Shown one piece after another: positions 43,955 to 51,746 of a stretch of DNA of 64,000 bases. Made by a program: the position numbers and the translations under genes. The notes beneath the pieces are model-generated. The model was not told the origin of the DNA. It was given only the letters and a program-made list of their open reading frames with translations, and made no database searches. Positions within the stretch are counted from its first letter, which is position 1; each line of letters starts with the position of its first letter. The DNA is from Promethearchaeota archaeon. GTDB taxonomy: Archaea; Asgardarchaeota; Lokiarchaeia; Sigyniarchaeales; SOKP01. The stretch spans positions 44,573-108,572 of the forward strand of contig JAHPYZ010000003.1 of assembly GCA_019058425.1 (NCBI GenBank). Direction: 5' to 3'.

Positions 43955-45868
43955 GTGATTATTATAGAAAATGAAAGAATTTCTTATCATAAATCTGTTC
44001 AAAAAGTTTATGAGAGAATTAAAAAAGATGGTATGACTAATATTTGGGATCGCTTTGAAGCTCAGGGGTTTGGAGGTGATCCTGATAAAAGATGTCCATT
44101 TTGTTTAAAAGGTGCACGTTGTGATTTATGTTCTAATGGTCCTTGTAGAGCTGATTCATCAATAGACAAACGTGGTGTATGTGGAATGACTGCGGACGGA
44201 ATGGCAATGCGAATGATGCTTCTTAGGAATGTTATGGGTACGTCCACTTATCATTATCATACTGAAACAACATTGAAAACCTTAAAGGCTACGGTAGAAG
44301 GTAAAACTCCATTTAAAATTTCTGAACCCGAGAAACTAAAAATTTTTGCTGAGCGTCTTGGTTTAGATGCATCTGGTTCAGAAAAAGATATTGCACTGAG
44401 ATTATATTATTTTGTAAAGGAAGATTTTAATATACCTTATAATGAACAAAGTAAAATAGTTGAGAAATTGGCACCATCCGAAAGACAAGAAGTTTGGAAA
44501 AAATTAGGAATTTTTCCAGGTGGACTATATGGTGAAATGATGTTTTCTACTAGTTCTTGCCTAACAAATGTAGATGGCTATTATGCAAGTTTAGCACTTA
44601 AAGCAATGAGACTTGGGATTGCCATGGCATATCAAAGCCAAATTGTAAATGAATTCACTCAGGATATTTTATTTAATATTCCCAGACCACATAAAATGAG
44701 AGTCAATCTAGGAGTCTTAGACCCAGATTATGTAAATATCCTTCCAAATGGGCACGAACCATTTCTAGGATTTGCAATGGTCCAACTTGCACGAAAAGCT
44801 GAATGGCAAGAAAAGGCGAAAGCAGTTGGTGCAGAAGGATTGAGAGTTATAGCAAATATTGAGACTGGACAAGAAATGATACAAAGATGGGAAATGGACG
44901 ATGTTTTTTATGGGTTTACAGGAAATTGGATTATGCAAGAAGCAATCTTGGCAACTGGTTGCATTGATGCTTTTATCTGTGATATGAATTGTTGTATGCC
45001 AATTGACCCTATATATGCTGAAAAATATAAATTCAGGTTAATTCCGGTATCAGAAGTTGTGGTTTTTGAGGGGGTAACTGAACGGGTGGATTATAAGCCT
45101 GAAAAAGCTGAAGTACAAGCAGCGACATTAATTCAAATGGCTATTGATAATTTCAAGGAACGGAGAGCGAGCGTAGAACCTATTATGGGTTTGGACATGA
45201 ATGAAGCGGTAGTTGGATTTTCGAGTGAAAGTATTCTTGGTGCTCTTGGAGGGACACTAGATCCATTACTAGATGTAATTAAAAATGGTACTATTCGAGG
45301 AATTGCTGGATTAATATCTTGTACTACACTTAGAGATTATGGACAAGATGTGCATACAATTCAAGTGGCTAAAGAATTAATTAAAAGAGATATTTTAGTA
45401 TTATCAATGGGGTGTGGTAACGGTGCATTACAAGTTGGAGGATTATGTTTACCAGAAGCAAAAGATATGGCTGGTCCGGGTTTAAAAGCGGTTTGTGAAA
45501 AACTGGGAATCCCTCCAGTTCTTAGCTATGGAACATGTACTGACACAGGTAGAGTTGCTGATTTGATTGGAACTATCTCTGTTGCATTAGGTGGTGTACC
45601 AATTCCAGATTTACCAATAGTAGCCGCAGCTCCAGAATATATGGAACAAAAGGCCACAATTGATGCAATATTTGGTTTAGCTTTTGGTCTATATACCTAT
45701 GTCAATCCAGTACCAACAGTCACTGGTGGTGCGGATTTGATTAAACTCTTGACCGAAGATTGTAAAGATTTAACAGGTGGAATATTGCATGTAGAAACTG
45801 ATCCAATTCAAGCTGTTGATGCAATGTTAGTCCATATTGAGAAGAATAGGGAAAAATTAGGCATCTAA
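43955..45868 (+). CDS. cooS: Anaerobic carbon monoxide dehydrogenase, CooS type
   Basis: The 637-aa protein is a nickel CO dehydrogenase. D- and B-cluster cysteines are in RCPFCLKGARCDLCSNGPCR with RGVCG. C-cluster ligands are recognisable in PNGHEP, DMNCCMP, ISCTTLRDYG, MGCGNGALQ and YGTCTDTGR. It interconverts CO and CO2, either with acetyl-CoA synthase or alone. This is the bacterial-style homodimeric CooS rather than the archaeal CdhA. It has no CooC or CooF neighbour, but an iron-sulfur protein gene follows under the same operator. The only start in frame is GTG 43955, directly after an in-frame TAG and inside AGGTGATT, so the true start could be one of the ATT codons next to it. Confidence 0.95.
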   Translation: MIIIENERISYHKSVQKVYERIKKDGMTNIWDRFEAQGFGGDPDKRCPFCLKGARCDLCSNGPCRADSSIDKRGVCGMTADGMAMRMMLLRNVMGTSTYHYHTETTLKTLKATVEGKTPFKISEPEKLKIFAERLGLDASGSEKDIALRLYYFVKEDFNIPYNEQSKIVEKLAPSERQEVWKKLGIFPGGLYGEMMFSTSSCLTNVDGYYASLALKAMRLGIAMAYQSQIVNEFTQDILFNIPRPHKMRVNLGVLDPDYVNILPNGHEPFLGFAMVQLARKAEWQEKAKAVGAEGLRVIANIETGQEMIQRWEMDDVFYGFTGNWIMQEAILATGCIDAFICDMNCCMPIDPIYAEKYKFRLIPVSEVVVFEGVTERVDYKPEKAEVQAATLIQMAIDNFKERRASVEPIMGLDMNEAVVGFSSESILGALGGTLDPLLDVIKNGTIRGIAGLISCTTLRDYGQDVHTIQVAKELIKRDILVLSMGCGNGALQVGGLCLPEAKDMAGPGLKAVCEKLGIPPVLSYGTCTDTGRVADLIGTISVALGGVPIPDLPIVAAAPEYMEQKATIDAIFGLAFGLYTYVNPVPTVTGGADLIKLLTEDCKDLTGGILHVETDPIQAVDAMLVHIEKNREKLGI

Positions 45869-45882
45869 ATTCTAATAGTTAA

Positions 45883-45911
45883 GAAAAAAATTTTTTTCTC
45901 TCTTTTTTTTT
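45883..45911 (+). terminator. Poly-T transcription end behind cooS
   Basis: AAAAAAATTTTTTT followed by CTCTC and a run of nine T lies 15-43 bases after the cooS stop. The A7/T7 arm could form a weak stem, and the U-rich tract suits archaeal termination. Confidence 0.5.
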
Positions 45912-45960
45912 ATTCAATAGAGTCTTTAATTTAAAAATAAATACTACATTTAATTTTATT

Positions 45961-46251
45961 TTATTTTTTAATAAGATTATATACTTCAAATAAGATCTCA
46001 CAAATTATTGAGATCCCACCAATTACCATAAAAGGTTTATATAATTCATTTCTGAAAACACAAATCTCAATACAATCTTTTTGTATAGGAAAATCTATGA
46101 TCCATGACCACCAATACTCACAAGCACTTCCACAAATTTCAAAACCAGGGATTATATTGACGAAGCATAGATAAGAGAAGAGAAGAAATAAAATTCCAAT
46201 GCTAAGAAATATTATTCGAAGTAAGTTAATTTTTGAGATTGGAAAATTCAT
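45961..46251 (-). CDS. Small membrane protein with an outside Cys-rich loop
   Basis: The 96-aa protein has two membrane helices (LLRIIFLSIGILFLLFSYLC, residues 10-29, and PFMVIGGISIICEILFEVY, about 73-91). Between them is a loop holding Cys pairs in EICGSACEYWW and DCIEICVFR. Such spacing suggests disulfides or metal binding outside the membrane. No family is recognised. It is divergent from the iron-sulfur protein gene, and the 183-base gap between the two contains the GAACATGTTC palindrome, so it may share its control. It lies tail to tail with cooS. Confidence 0.55.
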   Translation of the reverse strand: MNFPISKINLLRIIFLSIGILFLLFSYLCFVNIIPGFEICGSACEYWWSWIIDFPIQKDCIEICVFRNELYKPFMVIGGISIICEILFEVYNLIKK

Positions 46252-46385
46252 AATTTAATAGAAATAAGAGTTGATTGTTAATAAGATTTAATTTCTATTT
46301 GTACAATGAGTACTTTGGCTGTGTAGTAGAATTAATTTTTTATTTTAAAGTATACTTTTCGTGATTCTATCTCGTAATTCTATTA

Positions 46386-46395
46386 GAACATGTTC
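46386..46395. promoter_or_regulatory. Palindromic operator GAACATGTTC upstream of the iron-sulfur protein gene
   Basis: This exact copy of the cooS palindrome lies before the TATA-like TAAAAATATATAAT at 46400-46413, about 40 bases ahead of ATG 46435. The spacing to the TATA element is close to that in front of cooS, so the two promoters are probably controlled together. It may also act on the divergent membrane-protein gene. Confidence 0.6.
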
Positions 46396-46434
46396 GAAAT
46401 TAAAAATATATAATCACTTCCATTTGATTAAATC

Positions 46435-46542
46435 ATGACTGAAACAAAACAATATAAAACAGTAAAAAGAAAAATTATTAAGATTGATGAAGATCTTTGT
46501 ACAGGATGCGGTAATTGCGTAGTCGACTGTGCAGTAATATAA
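46435..46542 (+). pseudogene. N-terminal fragment of the broken ferredoxin-domain protein
   Basis: ATG 46435 opens TETKQYKTVKRKIIKIDEDL, then CTGCGNCVVDCA, and stops at TAA 46540-46542. It contains the first half of a two-cluster ferredoxin domain. The continuation, GALAVVDGKAKVINEVFCDG, is found in another frame 29 bases too far downstream (from 46566). The inserted bases hold a 7-bp hairpin, ATATAAA ... TTTATAT. The ORF track omits this part. Confidence 0.7.
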
Positions 46543-47249
46543 AGAATGATTTATATAGCATAAAGGGCGCGCTCGCAGTTGTCGACGGAAAAGCTAAGGT
46601 TATAAATGAAGTTTTCTGCGATGGTCTCGGTGCGTGTATTTCTGGTTGCCCTGAGGGTGCACTTGAAATAATCGAAAGAGAAGCACTAGAGTTTGATGAA
46701 GAAGCTGTTGAGAAACATTTAGAGTCTATTAAAGATAATGAATATACTGAGGCTGAACAAATAAAACAAATTGTTACAGAACATACTCATCAATGCGGTT
46801 GTCCTTCTGCTCAAACAATGGTTTTTGAAAAAACTGAAGTACAAACAGAAGTAGCTGGAAAGATTCCTTCTGCTCTACAACAATGGCCAGTTCAAATGCA
46901 TTTAATTAATCCTCGAGCTCCATACTATCAAGGCGCAGATGTTTTACTTGCAGCTGATTGTGTTGGATTTTCCTATGGTGATTTTCATAGAGATTTCTTA
47001 AAACAAAAATCAATCGCTATTGCTTGTCCAAAACTCGATCAAGGCAAAGAAGTTTACATAGAAAAAATTAAAACTTTAATTGATGATGCAAAAATAAATA
47101 CACTTACAGTTACCATTATGGAAGTTCCTTGTTGTTCTGGTTTATTAGCTTTAGCCCAAGAAGGAGCTAAACGAGCAAGCAGAAAAGTTCCAATAAAAAA
47201 TGTAGTCGTGGGCATACAAGGAAATATTATAAAAGAAGAATGGGTATAA
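46515..47249 (+). CDS. Ferredoxin-domain protein, main part (split from its N-terminus)
   Basis: The frame has no good start of its own: TTG 46515 codes for nonsense until residue 17. From GALAVVDGKAK on it matches the well-known 4Fe-4S proteins with a second cluster motif FCDGLGACISGCPEGA, the line HQCGCPSAQT, LQQWPVQMHLINPRAPYY, and a C-terminal VPCCSGLLALAQEGAKRA. These proteins often sit beside CO dehydrogenase, hydrogenase or nitroreductase genes and are thought to move electrons. A -1 slip near 46533 would join both parts with ten added residues (about 270 aa). Otherwise the gene is inactive or the sequence has an error. The gene shares its operator with cooS. Confidence 0.75.
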   Translation: MRSRLCSNIKNDLYSIKGALAVVDGKAKVINEVFCDGLGACISGCPEGALEIIEREALEFDEEAVEKHLESIKDNEYTEAEQIKQIVTEHTHQCGCPSAQTMVFEKTEVQTEVAGKIPSALQQWPVQMHLINPRAPYYQGADVLLAADCVGFSYGDFHRDFLKQKSIAIACPKLDQGKEVYIEKIKTLIDDAKINTLTVTIMEVPCCSGLLALAQEGAKRASRKVPIKNVVVGIQGNIIKEEWV

Positions 47250-47280
47250 TTTTTTTTATTATTTTTTATTTATTATTTTT
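47250..47280. terminator. T-rich/A-rich end between convergent genes
   Basis: TTTTTTTTATTATTTTTTATTTATTATTTTT fills the gap between the iron-sulfur gene and the convergent regulator and overlaps the regulator stop at 47273. It can end transcription from the plus strand. Confidence 0.4.
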
Positions 47281-47926
47281 CAAATAAGACTTTCTTTTTA
47301 ATGATTTTTCTAAGCATTACCGATAATGCTGATTTAGATTTACCCATTTCGTTAGCCAATTCTTCTAAAGAAATTTTCCGTGGAATTTCAAAGAATCCTA
47401 AAGAGATAGCCTTATCAAGGATATTTGATTCATCAAAAGATAATTTACTTTTATCATCTTCAATAGTATAAGGAGAGACTCCAATTCTTAGCAAATCAAA
47501 ATTGATATTTTTCTTTTCAAAAAGAGTAAGTAGTTGATCGATTCTGTCTCTGCTTGAAATTAACCTCCAATAAGCATAACCATCTTCTACTCTTACCGGA
47601 AAGTTCACAAGTACTCCACATTTTATTATAGCATATAATAAATATGGATCTTTTGTTTTCACGGTAAATTTAACTTTATTTTCTTGTTTCTCTATTACAC
47701 TTAACTCAAAAACAGATGGATGATGACTAATCTCTTCTATAATAGAATCAATATCATAATGTAAAATTTCAATTAGACTATTTCCAATAGACTTCTCAAG
47801 ATCATAAGGTAAAAAATGAGAAATTTCCATTTTTATATCAGGGTAATTCTTAAAAATTTCAGAAATCCATATCTGTTCTGGAAATTTAATCTTAATTCTT
47901 GCTAAACTTGGTTTACTTGAATCCAT
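47273..47926 (-). CDS. HTH_10-type (bacterio-opsin-activator-like) transcriptional regulator
   Basis: The 217-aa protein ends in the HTH_10 domain of archaeal regulators: ILDKAISLGFFEIPRKISLE, then ELANEMGKSKSALSVMLRKI (about 165-210). The first 150 residues form a sensor part of two beta-alpha units (FELSVIEKQENKVKFTVKTK, AYWRLISSRDRIDQLLTLFE) like the N-terminal domain of that family; the ligand is unknown. It is convergent with the CODH-linked iron-sulfur gene and could be the factor that binds the GAACATGTTC sites, which is inference. Similar regulators control redox and C1 genes in archaea. Confidence 0.85.
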   Translation of the reverse strand: MDSSKPSLARIKIKFPEQIWISEIFKNYPDIKMEISHFLPYDLEKSIGNSLIEILHYDIDSIIEEISHHPSVFELSVIEKQENKVKFTVKTKDPYLLYAIIKCGVLVNFPVRVEDGYAYWRLISSRDRIDQLLTLFEKKNINFDLLRIGVSPYTIEDDKSKLSFDESNILDKAISLGFFEIPRKISLEELANEMGKSKSALSVMLRKIIKKKVLFEK

Positions 47927-48013
47927 CTTGGAAATATTGGGATTTTAGATTTTAAATTTTTATTTTGATATATAATGAATATTTACTAATAAAAACAAAA
48001 TATTGCGTGATAT

Positions 48014-49162
48014 TTAGGAATCCTCTAATTTTTCAATTAATTCATTCCAACCCTCTGTTTTTTTCAAATCTTTTAGTTTTCGAGCATTAAATAGCGCATC
48101 TCTCAATTCTGGGATAAAATCTGGGTCCATAGCGATAACTTTTGAAAAAGTTGATAAAGCTTCTTTCAACTTATCAGCTCTAACAAGAATAATACCATAA
48201 TTATAAAGTTGAAACGCATTTGGTTGTTTAATTTTAAGAAATTTTTTCATATATTTTATACCTTCTTCAGGTTGGTTAAGAAAGAGCCCTCTATACCATG
48301 TATTTTCCCACAGAATGTATGCTTTATCAAAACTCCCTAAAATAATGTCATATTCCTTTTCTAATTCAAACCCTACTTTTTCAGCAGTTTTTTGAGAAGC
48401 TATATTATGATTAGAACAGTGCCAACCAACCGTATAATTATTTTTTAAACAATAATCTAAAGTAGCTTTAACAGTTAAGGTAGCATACCCTCTCCTTCTG
48501 AAATTTTCATCCGTACCTACACCTATTTCGGTTTTTTTTTCTGTAACCCAATCAGAAATGCACCAACTGATTATCCTTTTTTCTTTATTAACAAGACAAA
48601 ATCCTAATCCTCTATTAAGAAAATCTACTTTAGAGCTCCATGACTTCTTTATGTAATTGGTAATTTCATTAAAATTTGTAAGATCTTTCCTTTCAAAAAA
48701 TTCTTTATTTAAAAACTCCAAACTATATCCATCAGGAATAGATTCTTCCCACTTAAGAGAAACGGAGTTTTTATATAAAAAATAAGATCTATTTAGTGGA
48801 AGATAATCTATTATATTCATGTCTTGTTCGATCTTATTTTTCCAATTCTTATGATCATAATATATAACCCATGTATTCTCAAAATTTTCTGAAGTTATTC
48901 TCGCTTTGGGGAGTATTTCGTTAAAAATCAGATTAGCTATTTCTTTATTTAGATTTGAGTTACTATATTCACCAGCTAAATAAATTGAGTTTTCATTATC
49001 AACTAACACTCCTGTTTTAGGACTTTCAGGATTATCTAACCACATTCTTCCTTGATTGTCTCCATTTATTACGGCTAAACTGTTTAAAGCATAGAAGATA
49101 TTTTTGAATAGCTTCTTGTAATTCTTAAAATCAACAACTTGTATTTCCTTTATCAATTCCAA
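48014..49162 (-). CDS. GNAT acetyltransferase with TPR-like C-terminus
   Basis: The 382-aa protein has a GNAT-type acetyl-CoA binding motif GVGTDENFRRRGYATLTVKA near residues 218-237, with NIASQKTAEKVGFELEKEY as the following B motif. It is preceded by an N-terminal half like that of the RimI/FeeM-type archaeal GNATs. From about residue 310 a TPR repeat follows (NAFQLYNYGIILVRADKLKE ALSTFSKVIAMDPDF, split here). It probably acetylates a small molecule or protein N-terminus. The TPR add-on suggests a partner protein. No neighbouring gene is obviously linked. Confidence 0.82.
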   Translation of the reverse strand: MELIKEIQVVDFKNYKKLFKNIFYALNSLAVINGDNQGRMWLDNPESPKTGVLVDNENSIYLAGEYSNSNLNKEIANLIFNEILPKARITSENFENTWVIYYDHKNWKNKIEQDMNIIDYLPLNRSYFLYKNSVSLKWEESIPDGYSLEFLNKEFFERKDLTNFNEITNYIKKSWSSKVDFLNRGLGFCLVNKEKRIISWCISDWVTEKKTEIGVGTDENFRRRGYATLTVKATLDYCLKNNYTVGWHCSNHNIASQKTAEKVGFELEKEYDIILGSFDKAYILWENTWYRGLFLNQPEEGIKYMKKFLKIKQPNAFQLYNYGIILVRADKLKEALSTFSKVIAMDPDFIPELRDALFNARKLKDLKKTEGWNELIEKLEDS

Positions 49163-49359
49163 CTCACTCCTTTAAAATTGTAATTTAAAGAGTTAATAAA
49201 TACCTTTCTAGATTTGTCTTTAAGAATTGAATGAAAACTCTTTTTCATGTATTATTTTTGGTGTTTAGAATTGATTTTTTCATATCATTTTTGAAGGGTT
49301 TATACATTTTTTAAGCAATAATCATCAATTTTTAATAAAACCGAATAAAATACATTATT

Positions 49360-49965
49360 ATGGTCGAAAAGAAGAATCTACTTTTAGGGATATGTGGGAG
49401 TCCAAGAAAACAAGCAACTGAATATGCAGTTCATTATGCATTAAACTATGCTGCTGAAAAATTTGGGTTTGAGATTAAGTTTTGGAGTGTTAGGAATAAA
49501 AAAATAAATTTCTGTATTCATTGCGATTACTGTATTCGAGAAAAAAAGGGATGTGTAAATAAAGATGATATGGAAGACCTTTATGTTTTATTAGAAGAAG
49601 CCAAATTTCTTCTATTTGGGACTCCCATATTTCAAGGTAATTTGTCAGGTCAATCAAAAACGGTAATGGATAGGTGTCGTGCTATGGTTGCTAAGAATCC
49701 TAATGTGTTTAAAGATAAAATCGGAGCCGCATTGGCAGTTGGAGGAGACCGAAGTGGAGGTCAAGAGATTGCTATAAGAAGTATTTTAGATTTTTACCAA
49801 CAAAACCATATTCTCTCCGTATCCGGTGGTGCTTTTGGAGCAAATCTTGGTGCTGCTTTATGGAGTAGGGATTTAGGGAAAGAAGGTATTGAAAAAGATA
49901 ATGAAGGTTTAAGAAACATCCGAAAAGTAATAAAAAGAATGGCAGATTTTAAATTTAAACAGTAA
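49360..49965 (+). CDS. Iron-sulfur flavoprotein / NADPH-dependent FMN reductase family
   Basis: The 201-aa protein has the flavodoxin-like FMN reductase fold (LLLGICGSPRKQATEYAVHY) with a compact cysteine motif INFCIHCDYCIREKKGC around residue 50, which binds [4Fe-4S] in methanogen iron-sulfur flavoproteins. FGTPIFQGNLSGQSKTVMDR and the GGDRSGGQE loop bind FMN. Isf transfers electrons between ferredoxin and other acceptors, and some members reduce oxygen or peroxide. It is followed after 7 bases by the ICMT-like gene, so both may be on one transcript. Confidence 0.92.
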   Translation: MVEKKNLLLGICGSPRKQATEYAVHYALNYAAEKFGFEIKFWSVRNKKINFCIHCDYCIREKKGCVNKDDMEDLYVLLEEAKFLLFGTPIFQGNLSGQSKTVMDRCRAMVAKNPNVFKDKIGAALAVGGDRSGGQEIAIRSILDFYQQNHILSVSGGAFGANLGAALWSRDLGKEGIEKDNEGLRNIRKVIKRMADFKFKQ

Positions 49966-49972
49966 AAAATGA

Positions 49973-50608
49973 ATGAATATGATTAATCACATAATAATAA
50001 GTACATATCTAATCACATATCTTATCATTTACATTTTAACTCATTTTCCATTAGATATAATAATGTATATAAAAAGTAATGCTATAGATTATCCTAATCC
50101 TCCTTTCAGGAATTCAATAGAAACTTTTTTATTTGTGGGATCTTCAATTTCATTTTGGATATGTGTATCAATATTTCCATTATTGTCATTATTCTTTGGA
50201 ATGAATCTTTTTACTTCTCAAATTTTAGAATTTATTAATATAAATTTACAAATAATTACACAGATATTAGGCGGTATAATATTAACAATAGGACTTTTAA
50301 TTGGTTGTTTGGGAAGAATTGGCCGTGGATTATATCTTTCAAAAGAGAAACCAACACTTGCAAAAACTTGGGGTCATTCAATTGTTCGTCATCCTTCTTA
50401 TTTTCATTATATTTCTGGATTTATAGGATTACCTCTTTTTACTTTTAATCCTATTTATCTTTTATTCATTTTGGGTATTCCAGCTTATATTAATGTTTCT
50501 ATAAGTGAGGATAATGCACTCGAAAATGAATTTGGAGAAGATTTTAGAATTTACAAGAAAAAGGTTGGATTATTATTACCAAAATTAAAAAAAAAAGAAC
50601 TAGATTAA
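49973..50608 (+). CDS. ICMT/PEMT-type membrane methyltransferase-like protein
   Basis: The protein (211 aa) has five to six membrane helices and the C-terminal signature of isoprenylcysteine carboxyl methyltransferase and related phospholipid methyltransferases: HSIVRHPSYFHYISGFIG (SAM contact), then SEDNALENEFGEDFRIYKKK. It probably methylates a lipid or a thiol on membranes with S-adenosylmethionine. In eukaryotes ICMT acts on prenylated GTPases, but this family is broad and no prenylated target is evident here. It overlaps in transcription with the iron-sulfur flavoprotein gene upstream. Confidence 0.8.
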   Translation: MNMINHIIISTYLITYLIIYILTHFPLDIIMYIKSNAIDYPNPPFRNSIETFLFVGSSISFWICVSIFPLLSLFFGMNLFTSQILEFININLQIITQILGGIILTIGLLIGCLGRIGRGLYLSKEKPTLAKTWGHSIVRHPSYFHYISGFIGLPLFTFNPIYLLFILGIPAYINVSISEDNALENEFGEDFRIYKKKVGLLLPKLKKKELD

Positions 50609-50625
50609 ATTAATAAAAAATATTA

Positions 50626-50919
50626 TTATACTCCAAATAATTTCTTGGCTTCTTTCTCTCTAAGACCAGATATGCCCCAGAGTTCTTTAAACCAATACTT
50701 TCCTTTATGTATTACCACAGGTGTATTTACAATACATCCTTCAGCATCACAGAACGTTGTTAAAAAATTGTCATCATGCAATAGCTCATGTACAAATTCC
50801 TCATCATTTATATCTCTTTCAATATATCTAACGTCATTTTCCTTTAGCCAATCTTTTAATTCCGCACATCTATGGCATCCTTCCTTACTTATCACTATAG
50901 GCGTCTTTGCTTCGGACAT
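50626..50919 (-). CDS. Glutaredoxin/thioredoxin-like protein
   Basis: The 97-aa protein has a thioredoxin-fold start with the redox motif EGCHRCAELKDWLKE (CHRC at about 15-18) and a cis-Pro strand VNTPVVIHKGKY. A further Cys pair (TFCDAEGC) lies in the middle. It should act in thiol-disulfide exchange. The gene is convergent with the ICMT-like gene and stands alone. A second glutaredoxin-like protein (CMWC) is found at 53820. Confidence 0.85.
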   Translation of the reverse strand: MSEAKTPIVISKEGCHRCAELKDWLKENDVRYIERDINDEEFVHELLHDDNFLTTFCDAEGCIVNTPVVIHKGKYWFKELWGISGLREKEAKKLFGV

Positions 50920-51074
50920 TGATTTTCATCTCATTTATTGTATTTTTATTATTGTTTTTCTAGAAATAAATGATAATAATAAAAAAGATTTATATTCTAA
51001 TTTATAAATTGTTTTAACCTATTTTCTAACGAAATATTCAATAAAGCTCATTTTTGATTAAAATTAATGATATA

Positions 51075-51731
51075 TTATAAATAATCATCAGGTCGTTTTC
51101 GTAGTAAACTTTCCTTGTAGGTAAGTAACATTTGCTTGAACAATTGTGGTCCTAAATGAAGTTGATATCTTGTTTTCCAAACAATCTTATGTGTTTTTTC
51201 ATCTATAATTTTTTTATTATTTTCATTTACATTATTTGAAATACCGAATAAACTTGCGATCTCTTCTAAAAATCTTCTTTTAGTGTTTAAAATCCTAGCA
51301 GACATACCACCACGATAATTGCCATCCCCATCGTAAAATCCCATAAGAAAGCATAACGCTAAACGTCCTTCTATAGTTTCTATTAACTGTACTTCTTTAT
51401 TTTTCCTTCTAGCTCTTTTAATTAGATCTTTGATAATCCGTGGAACATTTCCATGAATTTTGAACTCAAAAATACCAAGTTTATCTAAATCTAACCACAT
51501 GGGTTTACAACCAAAAATCACTCTAGAGCTATTGATTACTCTAAACTCTCCATCCTCATCCTCAATTAAGTAAGACTCATCATAAATTCGATCCTGTTCA
51601 TACCCTACAACAGTAGCAAACCGTTCTATAATAATACGATCCTTTCTCTTTAATTTAAGTTGAATTTGATAATGTTTATCACCATGTTTAGAAACCCATC
51701 CATCTGAACATAACCAACCAAACCAATACAT
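51075..51731 (-). CDS. LAGLIDADG homing endonuclease, C-terminal part after an in-frame TAG
   Basis: Two LAGLIDADG-type blocks are visible: YWFGWLCSDGWVS at residue 2 and ALCFLMGFYDGDGNYRGG near 125, with the Asp residues of the active site (CSDG, YDGDG). The frame continues without a shift into the gene at 51747-52427; only TAG 51749-51747 and five codons (EDPQV) separate them. Relatives usually run from helix-turn-helix repeats through a YxxNI(D)-type line into this block, so the two were one gene. The endonuclease would cut a target for homing. With the TAG it is probably a dead or fading element. Confidence 0.75.
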   Translation of the reverse strand: MYWFGWLCSDGWVSKHGDKHYQIQLKLKRKDRIIIERFATVVGYEQDRIYDESYLIEDEDGEFRVINSSRVIFGCKPMWLDLDKLGIFEFKIHGNVPRIIKDLIKRARRKNKEVQLIETIEGRLALCFLMGFYDGDGNYRGGMSARILNTKRRFLEEIASLFGISNNVNENNKKIIDEKTHKIVWKTRYQLHLGPQLFKQMLLTYKESLLRKRPDDYL

Positions 51732-51746
51732 TACTTGAGGATCTTC

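Noticed and set aside
46531-46566. Archaeal intron with a bulge-helix-bulge splice site in the ferredoxin gene
   Set aside because: The 7-bp stem lies inside the insert, but I could not draw two 3-base bulges separated by a 4-bp helix across the borders. cDNA would decide.
46528-46568. Ribosomal bypassing in the ferredoxin gene from GCA (46531) to GCA (46558), as in phage T4 gene 60
   Set aside because: Both GCA codons are in the same frame, and landing on the second leads at once to TAA. The downstream protein is in another frame, so a simple GCA-to-GCA hop cannot restore it.
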